Origin: Augochlora pura | Lineage: Eukaryota; Arthropoda; Insecta; Hymenoptera; Halictidae | Length of the DNA: 64,000 nucleotides | Assembly (NCBI RefSeq): GCF_028453695.1 | Contig: NC_135778.1 | Span: forward strand, 27,207,214 to 27,271,213 | Direction: 5' to 3' | Shown here: positions 45,966 to 56,990 of the stretch, one piece after another | How positions within the stretch are numbered: position 1 is the stretch's first letter | How the letters are laid out: every line of letters starts with the position of its first letter | The notes under the pieces: generated by a model | What the model saw: only the letters and a program-made list of their open reading frames with translations | The model's database searches: none | What the model was told of the DNA's origin: nothing | Made by a program: the position numbers and the translations under genes

Positions 45966-48742
45966 TTTTAGATCACAGGCAGGTGCACGCCTCCGCGTAT
46001 TAATACGTGTACGCGGGGCCAGGATGCGACGTTTCGCGACAAACAGCCGAGACTTCCGGTAAATTTCATACTATCGAGCTTGTCGTCCGTTCAGGCCTGT
46101 AATACGATGTAATTGTGGCTCACGGAAGAACCTGAATGTCGTGGAACGCGGATGAACGTTCACGAAGATCGCCGGGGCAGCGAGTGCCGGAGGGGGCGCA
46201 GGGGCGTGCGCGCGTACGGGGAAATTGCGTACGAGCTGTCATTGGCACGCCACTGCGCCAACGATATCCAATTAATTTGCTGCCATTATTAAAATTAAAA
46301 GCGCACGTATCATGTCGATGCACTTCCAAGCGTGTTCCGCGCCGGTTCTATTCGCGTGAGCTCGCCTCGCCTTCCGCCAGGCTATTCATTATACTCTAAT
46401 CACAAGGAAAACACCTCTGCCGTTCTCTAATTCCTGCTTAGGCTACTCGAGCAGCCGATGTTCTCGCGTCGGTAGCGATTTTTTCTGAATATACACGTAT
46501 AATAATAATATACGTTCAAAAGGATTCACCATGGGACGACGTCGTCAGTTTGCCGCTTCCGCGTCACAGTGGCAAATACATACCTCGGTACCTCGTTAAA
46601 CATTGCGAAGACCCACCTCATCCTTTACTAACAGAGTGTGGCCTCCCATTATCTGATCTAACCTCCTCCTAATTTTCTTAGGCGCTATCGCGGTAATAAC
46701 TCACAGCCTCTACTTGACAGTTGCGAGTGCTATCCCAGCCCTCGGAACACAGTCAAGCTCCTTCGCACACACTCGAATCGAACCCAACACCGGATGGAAG
46801 AGTGAGACGCCTGACGTCTGAACACTCTATGACCCGAATCTTTCTTTCCGACGAGTATTTCGAGGATAACTGTGGGAAGACTTTGTCTAATTAGTTTAAG
46901 ATATTGTTAAATTAAATTGTATGGGTTAACGATTATTTATTATGCCTATGTATTCCGATTTTTTTCATAGTTACGTCTATTAGACTGTGTTACTAATGAA
47001 TTCGTATACGATATACTGTATATGGCAGAAAATGTGTATTTATTATACACGTAATATTTATTTATTATAAACATAACTCTAACTTCAATATTTAAATATT
47101 AATAGTTGATTGATAGGATTTAACTTCGATTTGAAAAATGCGAATGACATACGCGTTTAGGAGATCACGTTCCAGATCTTCGTAACGAGTCTGACATGAT
47201 GTTACAGAGTAAAGGGTTAATATTTAATATGTAATTCGACTGATAGGATACTCACGACGATTCTTAGCTTCACTTGTTAATTTTACCCAGAGACATTGTC
47301 TTAAACTTGTTAGTGTTTCCGTTGTTCCTTTCATTTAATTTCACCACCGATTTAGTCGCCTCGGGTCAAACTGACCCGGTAACCGGACGGTTACTGGAAG
47401 ACGGACACTTAATTTCGACAACAGTCGGACACGGTCGGAGTTTAACCCCGAGCAGAACGAACAATATTTACTTATCAGCCGCGGGATCGGCCCTTCATTG
47501 GGAGGCAAAGGGATCAACCGGGGAGTTAGGCGATTCCACGTTAGGTCAGCGGGCGGATGGTCGGCATTCGCGGAACTTCTCGCGATAACGTCGCACTTAG
47601 GCCAAAGTAGAATGAATAATATTCACTGGTATGCTACAGGAATGAATTTCGCCGTTGCAGGCCGAGGGATTAAGTCGAGTTAGGTCGTTTTAGGCTGGTC
47701 CCGGGGCTGTCCGTGTTTGAACAAAGTTCGCCCGTGTGCTCGCGCAGAAAAAACAGCGGCGAAGCGCGCGCGCGCGGGGACCCCGAACGGTGGGAGGGAT
47801 GGCGATAATTTGCATGCATTTATATTTCGCAAGGCCGGAATACCAGAGCCGTCCGGAAATCTTTTGAAACGTCAACCGCCTAGGATCCGGAAATCTTGAC
47901 GCAGAACCGTTTGCGAAATAGAGACGTCAGGTTTCATAAATGGTCGCATTTACATCTGACCCGGATAGCGGCGCTTCTCGCATGCGCCCTGCAGTGTCGG
48001 CGAGGCTAGGGAAAAAAAGAGCGTGCAAATAACGTTGGGAGCCGGGCGAAAAAGGACATAGGCGAGATTAGAGTCGCGGCTGAAAACCACGGCCGCTATC
48101 AGTCCAGGTGCTCGCTATTAACAGGCGACCGTTTCTACCTCGGGGATAAATATTTCTCCTACGCCGTACCATAGCCCTGATCTTTGTAAACATTTCCTAA
48201 GAAAATAACGCACAAATATTCGCATAATCGTGGAAGTTACGCGGCCGAACCCTGGTGCGTGTCTGCGCGTCGGAATCTCTAGTGACGAAGATGCCGTGAC
48301 AATTCTTAGCCTAACTCCGAAACTTATGAACGGTTTTGCGTAATATTTTAACTGTACAAGTACAGCACTATTTTAAATCAATAAAAAATCGGGGATGAAT
48401 ATTTAGGCATCATAGAATTGTTTATAAATTTTTGAAGGTCGTCGTTGCGGTCAAAGGGGCGGATAATCTTGATCGTGGCATAATTCCGACGATTTTCGAG
48501 GTATTGACGATTAGCTTGTTTGGTATCGCCGGGGAACGTGTGCGGAATGACGTGTAAAAAGCATTAGTGTGTTCTCGGAACGGTAATCTAGAGCCGGCAC
48601 CTCCTTACCGCTCTTGCGCGATTTTTATTTACGATTCGCGTGCGCCGGGATATCTTACAGCCTAAAATTCGAGGCCACGAATTATTGGCGCGGACCGTTT
48701 CCCTGGCAGTCATCAGGCTGTTTATGGCTCGGTTGCTCGTGC
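45966..48742. other. No gene seen
   Basis: GC-rich 45.97-46.85, AT-rich 46.86-47.33, GC-rich again to 48.2 kb. CGGGTCAAACTGACCCG at 47362-47378 is a 7-bp hairpin. Alternating GC lies at 47764-47776. AAAGGGTTAA at 47211-47220 resembles a right MITE end without a partner. No frame is convincing. Confidence 0.55.
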
Positions 48743-48760
48743 GTGTGTGTGTGTGTGTGT
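48743..48760. repeat. GT microsatellite
   Basis: Nine GT repeats, followed by a purine-pyrimidine alternating stretch. Confidence 0.95.
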
Positions 48761-49298
48761 TCGAGTGCGCGTGCAAAAGGTAATTTCGAAATGCGAGCGA
48801 CAAAGTAACTAACCGCCGCGAATCGGTGACCACACTGCGGAAAAGGTACACGTGTCCGCCGGGCGTATTTAATTTCATTTATTTGAGCTCGATTCGCTTT
48901 GATTTAATTTGATACGAGTGCGGAGAGGGAAAGAGAGAGAGGGAGATCGGCTTGTATAGTTATTATTAGACGAAAATAAACGGGTGAAATGCAGCCGACC
49001 GATTTGACGCGTGCGTTTCCCGAGCCCCGGCGACACGTAAAATCCATGCGTTTGACGTGCCGTTTGCTTTTCTGATGTTCATCATCCCGAACTTTAACCC
49101 CCCTCCTCCCAGCCCCGAACCGCGGAGCCTTTTAATATTAATTCTGCTCGGGGAAAACAGTCCAGGTATTTCCATAACGGGTCAAAAATAAAATTAGCCG
49201 CGACGAAGTTCCACCGTCCTCGAACTTCCGAAAGTTTGATGATGTTTAACAAAGTTTGCTCCCTTAGTGTCCTTTTCGTTAACTCGCCGGCCGGTCCG

Positions 49299-49342
<44 letters not shown>

Positions 49343-49796
49343 CGCCGAGCATTCTTGGCTCTCCGCGCTATCAGTTTCCGGAGCTAATGGCCCGAAGACG
49401 AAATTTCTTTTTTCCTTGAAATATTCAGAATTTCATTTCCGATCTACCGGGGGCCGACAATTCGCGCGGGCGTGTTGCAAGTTAAGCCCGGTTATCCGAC
49501 GTTGACTGACTGCACGGCGTCGAAGCCGGAATTTCACGCGAATTGCTTGCAAAATTGTGAGAATGCCGCGAGCCTCCAGGCGTTGTTGTGCCTGTTGAAT
49601 TATTTAATCGGACAGGAGCCATGGTGGCATTCGAACGATCGGCATCGTTCACCTTCCTGGATTTTGGGAATGTTGGCATCGCGATTGAATATATTGAGAA
49701 ATTACAGAACGACGTGTCGCACATAATGGAATGACCATAAATTTTTCCATAATTTTCTGTCGGATGGAATAAGAGAAACATAGCGCGATCTGTTGC
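48761..49796. other. No gene seen; CT microsatellite at 49304-49339
   Basis: GC-rich with 18 CT repeats at 49304-49339. Open frames up to 114 codons lie on both strands without domains. Confidence 0.6.
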
Positions 49797-49979
49797 TCGA
49801 TTGACGTATTTTGACGAGTCTGGCACGTCGTAGAGATTTCTATTAATATCTTATTAAGTACAAATGTTATTCCATTCTCTTAAGCCAGAATAAATATTTT
49901 TCCTCTTCCTTCTAAGAAATTATTACAGTAGAAAAAGTGCTCATCCTTGTAACTATGAAGAAATTAGTACGGCAAGGGG
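49797..49979. mobile_element. TTAA-type MITE, copy 2 (partner 24999-25240)
   Basis: Right end GTACGGCAAGGGG then TTAA (49980-49983) is intact. The left end TTGCTCGATTGACGTATTTTG corresponds base for base in length to TTAACGCCTTACCGTACTTTG of copy 1 but is mutated, including its TTAA. The interior shares TTATTAAGTA, TGTTATTC, CTTCTAAGAAATTAT and GTAACTRTGA-like words with copy 1; it lacks about 60 bp. Confidence 0.75.
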
Positions 49980-49983
49980 TTAA

Positions 49984-50743
49984 CTACCCTTGCGGTGCTG
50001 ATTTGTAACTCGCCTATGGAAGTTCTCTTCGAATATACTATTGGATAGGCTACACAAATATAAAATTACTCTGGTTTGAAGATAACTAAACAATTAGAAA
50101 CAGATCAAACAATGATAACAATACAGAACAGTAATAAATAAATAACTCCGTTTTAGATTCACGACCGCAACTATACGCAACGCTCTAATATTTTATTTAA
50201 ATCATTATCTATGCAACAGCAATTGATTAATGCTTAAACAGCAATTTACTTGTACCAACAAAGAGTCAAGCTCAATTTGAGATATAACATCTCCAAAGCT
50301 ATCGAAGCAAAGTTTGTCGAATAGAAAATGCAATTGGAATTGCATGCAACGCCCCGAAACCGACACGGCTGCCAGTCCCGTGCGGTGCCGCTAAATAAAA
50401 TAAACCCGGTCCCGGGTTCTTACATTGAAATTGTTCGCCGTAATCCCGAAGGAGGGCACGGGTATCGTGGCGGCACCCTTCTGCGGCCGCGGCGGCCGGT
50501 ACACATACATCATCATTAAGGGCGGCCCCGCTCGCTGCACGCAAATCGCATGAAAGCGGAATAAAAATTTAATGACCACCCTTGGCCTTTTCGGTCACGT
50601 GAACGCGCTTACGCCCGACGGGAATATATTGCCCGCGTGGCCGGATCGTTTGTCACACGCCACCCTGTATATGGACCCGCCCACCGGGGCCGGGGCCGCG
50701 CCGAAGAAGCCTCGAAATCGTGCCGGGGACGAGCCGATCGCTC
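49984..50743. other. No gene seen
   Basis: AT-rich, then GC-rich from 50.33 kb. Only short open frames. Confidence 0.55.
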
Positions 50744-50779
50744 CCCTCTCTCTCTCTCTCTCTCCCCCCCCCCCCCCCC
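50744..50779. repeat. CT microsatellite joined to a 16-C run
   Basis: About nine CT repeats run directly into 16 consecutive C (50764-50779). Confidence 0.95.
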
Positions 50780-51439
50780 TCTATTGTCTTTTCCCGCGGC
50801 CCTGGGAAAAACTGCGAGGGGTGACACGGTAAACGGTTGTCCCGCGCATCGGTCCGACAGGATAAGCCTGGATAGAGGGGTAGTTACGTGAAGTAGCCGG
50901 GAAGAATGCCGGAAAAGGGATGTGCGGCCCATGGATGTCGCACCCGTGGACATTCAATTACGGCGAGGCTCTGTTTGAAAACTGACGCAGTCCGGTAAAT
51001 TGCCACGATTCCGCCGGCTCCCGCGTGGGATTCCGTAATTGATAGGGAAGTGACGACACTGGATAGATTTCCGGATTTGTGGGTATTCCTACTGGATTGG
51101 GTAAATACCTCCCCTTGCTCTGCGAAGAGAGTGCCGCGACGCTGGACGGATACAGCTGCTTTGGATTAGCCGCAGTAATTCCTAATGTACAGTAATTCCT
51201 CTCGCATTGTCTCTCAGCTTAGGAACGAGAAATGGACAATATGGGAAGAAGAGATGGGATTCAAATATACGTGAGACGCGGGGTTCGAATAACTGTTTGG
51301 AGGTTGTTGATTTTTGTTTAAAAGTTGGGGGATGATTGTAGAGAATTTACTGTAATTAAGAAGATGGGCCTAAATGAAGTTTATCTAATGTTACTGGATC
51401 CAAGTTGGCTGGGTATAAATGGATCCTCATGATGCCAAG
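50780..51439. other. No gene seen
   Basis: GC-rich to 51.2 kb, then AT-richer lead-in of the next array. No coding signal. Confidence 0.55.
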
Positions 51440-52110
51440 TCTAAATTATCTCTGCCTAAAACTGCTAGTTAGACCTAAGGTGTAAGTTGTTACTATCCAT
51501 CTCCGAATTAGAGCTAGAGCTGAGACTAAAAGAAGACTAATGCTAGGTCTAACATAGGTCAAACTTAGGTCTACCTAAAGCTAGATATAAGTAGTTTCTA
51601 CCTATAGCTAAGTCCAAGTTAGAAATACTTGAATCTGGGTCTAATTCAGACATATCTGATGCTATGTCTCAGTTAGACCATTGTAAAGCTAGTTGTAAGT
51701 TGCCACTATCTATTCGTGGATTCAAATTAAGTCTAACTATAACTGAACGTAAGTGAGGTCTACTTAAAGCTGAGTCTAAATGATGCCAAATTCAAGCTGG
51801 GTCTAAATAAAGCGATTCTAAAGCTAGTACTAAGTCAACTCTGTCTACTTGAGACTATTTAAAGCTGGGTCTAAATCATACTATGTCTCAGTTAGGCCTA
51901 CCTAAATCTAGCTAAAAGTTCCCACTACTTACACCTAGGTCCAAATTAAACCCGCCTAAAGCTGAGTCTAAATGATACCTACCTAAAGTTAGTTCCACAT
52001 TAGGTCTACCTACGCCTCTTCCAAATTGAGCCTACCTGAAACTAAATCAGTGACAGCCGTACATGAGGCAAAGTCGAAATTAGAACGACCAAAAGTTGGA
52101 TCCAAATTAG
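51440..52110. repeat. Tandem array, about 215-bp units with short sub-repeats
   Basis: TATGTCTCAGTTAGRCC occurs at 51663 and 51882 (219 bp). The linked GTAAGTTGYYACTATC phrase occurs at 51482 and 51695 (213 bp). Each unit is itself built from short repeats of CTAAAGCTGRGTCTAAAT and GGTCTACCTAAAG. At least three units are visible. Confidence 0.8.
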
Positions 52111-53039
52111 GGCCACTTAAGTCAAAGTTTCGGCTGATCAACGTACCCTCTCTGGACTCATCCAGAGCTAATTGAACAACCGTGTTCCTTTGGCCCGGTC
52201 CCCCCTCGTCAGATTAGTTATCAAAAATAACGGAAGCAGATCGGTGGCCCAGATAGGTGACTCGAGGATTTTTCTTTTGTGCGCTCGAGTAGTTTTCGCC
52301 GGGATCGTATTGTTTGTTCGGCCGAGCCACGTTGCGCCAGTAAAAACCAGAGTCCAGTTGAATTTCAATCGGAAGCCGCGAGAAATGGATATCGACCGAG
52401 CAACGGGTACGTTGTTCGAGCCTGAAACGGGCCATCGACGTACATCGACGTTCACTTTTGTCTATCCGAGTAATACGGTTTTTCATAAGCGAGCGAGGCG
52501 GCCGACGCCGGCAGCGCGCCGCTCGCGAATCAAGCCGGAGATCGGCCGCGTCCGCAGCTAGACCACGTACATCGGCCGGCACACGTGCATCCACGGCCGT
52601 GGGTTTTATGGGGACTGCCGGGGATTAACCGTGCGTTTACCCGTTATCCTGTAAACTTGATTAAGGCGATTGCCAGCCCGAGTTCGTTACCAGGATCGAA
52701 CGATTTGCGTGACTCCGGTGCTGCGGGTTCGACAGTAGCCTACTCGCCGTGCGAGTTGCTCGTTATTGCGGCTAGATCGATCGATGGTTTGTTCGATTTG
52801 CGGTCGGCCTGCTGCACGTATCAACGAAAACTCGACGAAAAAACTGCCGGAAACTAATCCCGGACCGTTACACGCCGTCAACGGACAGCCTGCTTTTTGT
52901 TTGCCATCGAGGCTTCATTTTGCTAGCAACACTAGCGACATCGCTCCGCCCGGATTTGCCTGGGCTCGGTTTACTTAGGGTATACTTCGATCGAAGCCAT
53001 GGCTGACTAGATGACTTTCTTCTACAGAGGACGGATGCA
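52111..53039. other. GC-rich block, no gene seen
   Basis: CpG-rich; open frames of up to 129 codons overlap on both strands (52172-52594) without known domains. Confidence 0.55.
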
Positions 53040-53760
53040 GTTATGGTTCAGGGTTGTACCAGATCTCTGACTAAGGTCTCGAGGAAACAGTTAACTCCGA
53101 TGGACTGTTTCGGTCAATTAAATCAGGTCTCAGTGAGATTCAAGCCTGAATCAAGCTTAGACTTAATCTAGTTCTTCACAGATGTTTTAAAATTTAAGAT
53201 AGAGGATAGATGGGACTAGATCTCTGACATAGGTTTAAGTCTTTAGGAGACAGCTAACTCCGATAAAGTGTTCCGTTCAATTAAGCGAGATTCCGTTCTA
53301 AGTGAGATTCACAGCATAGAACAGTCTTCGATAATGCTTGGATCAAGCATGGACTTAATCTAGACTTCCACAGATACTCTAAAATTTAGGTCAAAGGAGA
53401 AATTACCTTCAGGATTGGAATAAGACTTGTATCAGACCTCCATGAGGTACACTAAAGCAAAGTCCAATGGATCTCATTGATTCAAACATCCTTGAAATTA
53501 TAATAGTCTTGTCCAGAGCTTTATAAACCATCCATTGTTACTATAGAGATTAATTCTAGGTAAAAGTAGACTTCACAATTAGGACCCAAAGGTCTTGGCA
53601 CATCAGCTGAACCTCAGCTATCTTACCGTTCCATCAAGAGCATTATAGACGTTGCTATGGCATTTTAGGCAATCAAATTGAAACCTCCGAATTTTCATCA
53701 AACCTAAATTAGACTCCGCTACGTTACCCACCCAGAGAAGCTTTTCCATTCAAATCTGGT
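53040..53760. repeat. Tandem array, 163-192 bp units
   Basis: CAGYTAACTCCGATRRACTG with TTTCGGTCAATTAA or TTCCGTTCAATTAA occurs at 53088 and 53251 (163 bp). ACTTAATCTAG followed by TTCYACAGATRYT and AAAATTTA occurs at 53161 and 53353 (192 bp), the second unit having about 29 extra bases. Weaker relatives continue to about 53.7 kb. Confidence 0.8.
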
Positions 53761-54702
53761 TGAAATCATCGTAGTCCCACGGCCGAACCTTAACAGACCA
53801 TTGTGCAACGGTAGCCCGAGCGTAGCCACGCGTGATTATTGCGGAAGCCATTTTAATTATCGTGCAGGAAGCGGCCGGTGCAATTTATCAGCGGCGCGAT
53901 GGTTCAATCAGAAGGCAGAACTAGTTGGAATTCCACGGTGCGCGTAAACCGCGATGAAACGAAATGCAGCCGGAGGATTCAGCGGCGTGAACTGCACCGT
54001 TTCAGTCAATCTAAGAGACAAGGGCGGCCAACGGAACAGAGGGAACCGCTAATGTTGCCCGCCACGCTCGGCCGTTAATATACCGGGGCCGTTTTCGTTT
54101 TCATTCAGCCGCGCGAGCAGCTTTATTGGGCCGTAAACGTAACGCGAAGCGCGATCACCAATTATATTGAACGGAGTTCCTTGGTATAGCCCTGTTAGTC
54201 CCGCGCATGAGGTACGATCGTATGGCCGGGCGCGCCCGCTCCTCACATTCGTGAGATTAGGCCAGATTTAACCACCTCGTTAATCTATTAGCAACGGCAT
54301 CGCTATGGCAACCCGGCTACTCACAAAACATCGGGACGACGCCAGTCATTCAATTACTCTCGTTCGGGCGGCCATCGCAACGCCGGGATGGAAACACGTT
54401 TTTCCCGGACGAAATTAGATGCTTGGAGTCTTGCATCTCCAAAAGATTTCGTCTACATTTATTGATAAATACATGTAAAATTTTCTCAATAGAGCCTGAA
54501 CAATGTAATGAGATTTTTAAATGTCTTCGGAGCTTCATGTAACACTTTTGTAGACTATCATACGCTTGTGGAAATTTAGAGCTCAATTTATTGGTAAAAC
54601 TTATTGTACAGCGCAAAGTACCTGAATTAATGTTTAATGTATATTAATAGCTATATTTTTATCACTTAACAAGTTCCATCTTGTATACACAATGCTAAAA
54701 TA
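53761..54702. other. GC-rich then AT-rich, no gene seen
   Basis: 53.8-54.4 kb is CpG-rich. GCTATGGCAACCCGG at 54302-54316 and AGCAACGG at 54290-54297 are RFX-like half-sites. 54.4-54.7 kb is AT-rich. No convincing frame. Confidence 0.55.
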
Positions 54703-54967
54703 TTAGGTTGGCGCGTATGAAATGTCTGATGTTTAAGTAAATATATAAAACTTTACATCTTTTTTCAAAAGCAGTTGATTTAATCAAAATATGCCCCGTT
54801 TGCTTTACTACACCTTTTTTCAACGAGATTTCAATATAGAAATGCCTGTCTTAAACAAATCCTGATCTTTAGAATTAATAAACTCTGATATGGAACACTT
54901 CAGACTGTCTTCATTTATATAGCCCATAATTATTATTATAGCCCATATTATTTAGCCCATAAAAACT
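54703..54967 (-). mobile_element. Truncated mariner copy (3' end only)
   Basis: Begins TTAGGTTGGCGCGTATGAAA after a TA (54701-54702) and matches the right end of the complete element at 55457-55878 in inverted orientation. The shared stretch runs from the terminus through the transposase C-terminus to a TTTAGCYCAYAAAAAC phrase. The far end is lost, and an ATTATTATA insertion lies near 54930. The element therefore points left with its 3' terminus. Confidence 0.85.
54780..54927 (-). pseudogene. Mariner transposase C-terminal fragment, broken
   Basis: Minus-strand translation from 54927 gives MGYINEDSLKCSISEFI and continues with SKDQDLFKTGISILKSR to a stop at 54820-54822. A shifted frame then ends in ANGAYFD and a stop at 54780. 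A tryptophan-type position replaced by a stop, a frameshift and the loss of everything upstream make this a dead fragment. The ending NGxYFD with a preceding K-S-R/W stretch is typical of mariner transposases, whose catalytic D,D34D domain lies upstream and is absent here. The same region is present, undisrupted at the very end, at 55652-55801. Confidence 0.8.
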
Positions 54968-55456
54968 TGGGCAGATTTTAAGCAGTTTTAGGACAGCGTT
55001 GCCGATTTCTTTCGCGAGCAACGTCCCTCAAGTAATCGCGAGACTCTTCGCTAGTAACTACACGTTGTTCGGCTGAAGAAAGTGACAGCGATCTGTCATA
55101 AATAATGTCGGGATTAAGAGAAATAGAATGAACACTAGCTTGAAAAACACTTGAGTTTTTCTTCTCTGACGTCAGCTCTCCGATAAGACGTTGCCAGTAG
55201 CTTCGCCCTCGGCGCGTGGCTGTTCCATTACCCACCGCGAAGCATGTTGAACAGCTCTGCCTTGTATGATTCCAAATTGAGACTAGTTACAACCATAATC
55301 ACGCGCTTGCATTTTACCGCATTTTCGTAACTTCCCCACTACCTCTCNNACGTTAGAGACTATTAATCCTTTGCGCTCGAAGCNACTTCCACTGGAAATC
55401 GGAAATAAATCTTCTGGCTTATAGTATTTCTATCTTATGCGATAAAGTGCATTTTA
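54968..55456. other. No gene seen; ambiguous bases; one TTAA-type end
   Basis: An open minus-strand frame (54978-55235, 85 codons) starts at GTG, not ATG, and has no recognised domain. Unresolved bases stand at 55348-55349 and 55384. TTAATCCTTTGCGCTCGAAG at 55363 looks like the left end of a piggyBac-type MITE. It is followed 94 bases later by the mariner element, and I find no right end. Confidence 0.5.
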
Positions 55457-55878
55457 TTAGGTTGGTGCATATGAATACTATATACTATTTAGCCTGTATG
55501 AATACTATATACTATTTAGCCCGTAAAAACTGTCCTCAATGTTTAAAATAGTGAAAGTCGGTTGGCGAAAGATCTATATCTTATAAAATTGTATATTTTA
55601 CTTCATTTAATTTAGCAATTGTTTTGTACGACGTATGCGTAGTTTTTGTGAGCTAAACAGTATGTAAATGGGGACAGTCTGAAAAATTCCATACTACAGT
55701 CTATTGATCCGAAAAATCAGAATTTCTTGAAGACAGACATCTATGAATTAAACTCGCGTTGGGAAAAGTGTATTGAAAGAAATGGGGTACATTTTGATTA
55801 AATCGATAGCTTTTGAAAAAAAATATGCAGTTTTATATACTCGCTTAAATATCCGATATTTCGTATGCACCAACCTAA
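55457..55878 (+). mobile_element. Complete internally deleted mariner, 422 bp
   Basis: Termini TTAGGTTGGTGCATATGAAT (55457) and ATTTCGTATGCACCAACCTAA (ending 55878) are inverted copies. TA stands at both sides (55455-55456 and 55879-55880), the mariner target duplication. Full mariners are about 1.3 kb, so some 0.9 kb including the catalytic domain is missing. The C-terminus of the transposase remains. A 27-bp direct duplication (55471-55497 and 55498-55524) lies just inside the left end. It could only ever have moved with a transposase supplied elsewhere. Confidence 0.92.
55652..55801 (+). pseudogene. Mariner transposase C-terminal fragment
   Basis: Plus-strand frame reading AKQYVNGDSLKNSILQSI, then DPKNQNFLKTDIYELNSRWE and KCIERNGVHFD before TAA at 55799-55801. 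The motif SRWEKCIxxNGxxFD is the usual end of mariner transposases and matches the relic at 54780-54927. A stop at 55649-55651 closes the frame upstream. The DNA-binding and catalytic domains are absent, so it is a pseudogene inside the deleted element. Confidence 0.88.
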
Positions 55879-55880
55879 TA

Positions 55881-56599
55881 GTTTGACCAAAAAGAGGAAT
55901 TTCCAGTCCGCTGTGCGCCATCTTGAAAAATCCTGAAAAATTTGATGAACGTAGAAACCTTGCAATTAAAATGAACAAGAAATCTGTTACGTGTTTAACG
56001 GGACAGACGCGCCCCGTTGCTCGTTTTCAAGTCCACGATCATCATACCATAAAATTCCTACGAGGTTGAAGCAATCCCGAAGAAGTTTATCACGCGCTTC
56101 CACGGATTTTAGTTTCCAGGTCAGCTGTACTAAAAGCGAAATTAGCCGAGGTTTGCTTTAGTATTCGATCATAATGCCGTAGCAGACATTCCCCATAAAA
56201 CGTCGAACGTAATCTATGGTGTGGGGCTCGCAGTTTGTTATGCCGCGGGAAACAAAGCTTAGACAACTTATGCTCATATAAAATCCCCCTCCATATGTTA
56301 TGCCGCAGCTTCACCTGCTGAAATACTGACATGCAGTAAAGAATCACTGGGTGTAATACTGCAGTAGCACCGGAGAAATGGTTTTTGTTGTACGAGGGGC
56401 AACATGTGCTCCTCCTGTACCTTTTTCCTTTTCAGATCTTTTTATTCGCGCCGGTACTGTACTTCCATATCTTACGTTTTATTTTTAAAGCTGCTTTCCT
56501 CCGCTCCAAATGCCCTTTTTATCTTTCCTCGAAGAATTAGAACGGAAGAACAGGCGTCCAGGTTTGATTTCAGACGTGTCTCTCCACCAAAATAGATTG
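55881..56599. other. No gene called; weak reverse-transcriptase-like frame
   Basis: Minus-strand frame 56347-56090 reads through HNIWRGILYEHKLSKLCFPR, HNKLRAPHHRLRSTFYGEC and LLRHYDRIL. The spacing of basic, proline and tyrosine positions recalls the C-terminal tail of LINE reverse transcriptases, but the likeness is weak. GCGCCATCTTG at 55915 is a YY1/CTCF-like word. The rest shows nothing. Confidence 0.35.
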
Positions 56600-56990
56600 T
56601 CTACCTTATTTTAAAAAATTAAAAACGGTGAACAATCTTCAAAATTTCACTATTGAAACAGCTTCTCTTTGGCCAACGTACATTTTCTACATTACTTTAA
56701 AAAATTATAATAATTTCCCAATCTTGTTTAAAAGATTATAGAAGCTAAATAAATTGTTGAAATTAATTTTTGAAACTGTTATTCTTAACAATAAATTCTC
56801 CTATTAGCTGAGAGAATTAAAGAAGGTCAACATAAATAGTTAATCTCGTATGAAAACCTTGAAACAATGTTCCTATCTTATTTACAAGATTACAGAAAAC
56901 GAATAAATTCCTTGGATCATTTTCTAAAGCTGTTATTCTTCACAACAAATTCTCCTTTGACCCGAGGGGATTACATAAGATGAACAATCT
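56600..56990. repeat. 154-bp tandem array
   Basis: CTGTTATTCTTMACAAYAAA with TTCTCCTWT starts at 56776 and 56930, 154 bp apart. A more diverged unit begins near 56658. Units share ACAAGATTACAGAA or AAAGATTATAGAA and GAATAAATT. Confidence 0.75.

Noticed and set aside
47211..47220. AAAGGGTTAA as a right end of a TTAA element
   Set aside because: No inverted partner with CCCTTT was found within 1 kb upstream.
54978..55235. 85-codon minus-strand frame with gene-like residue composition
   Set aside because: Starts at GTG rather than ATG, has no recognisable domain and lies between transposon relics.
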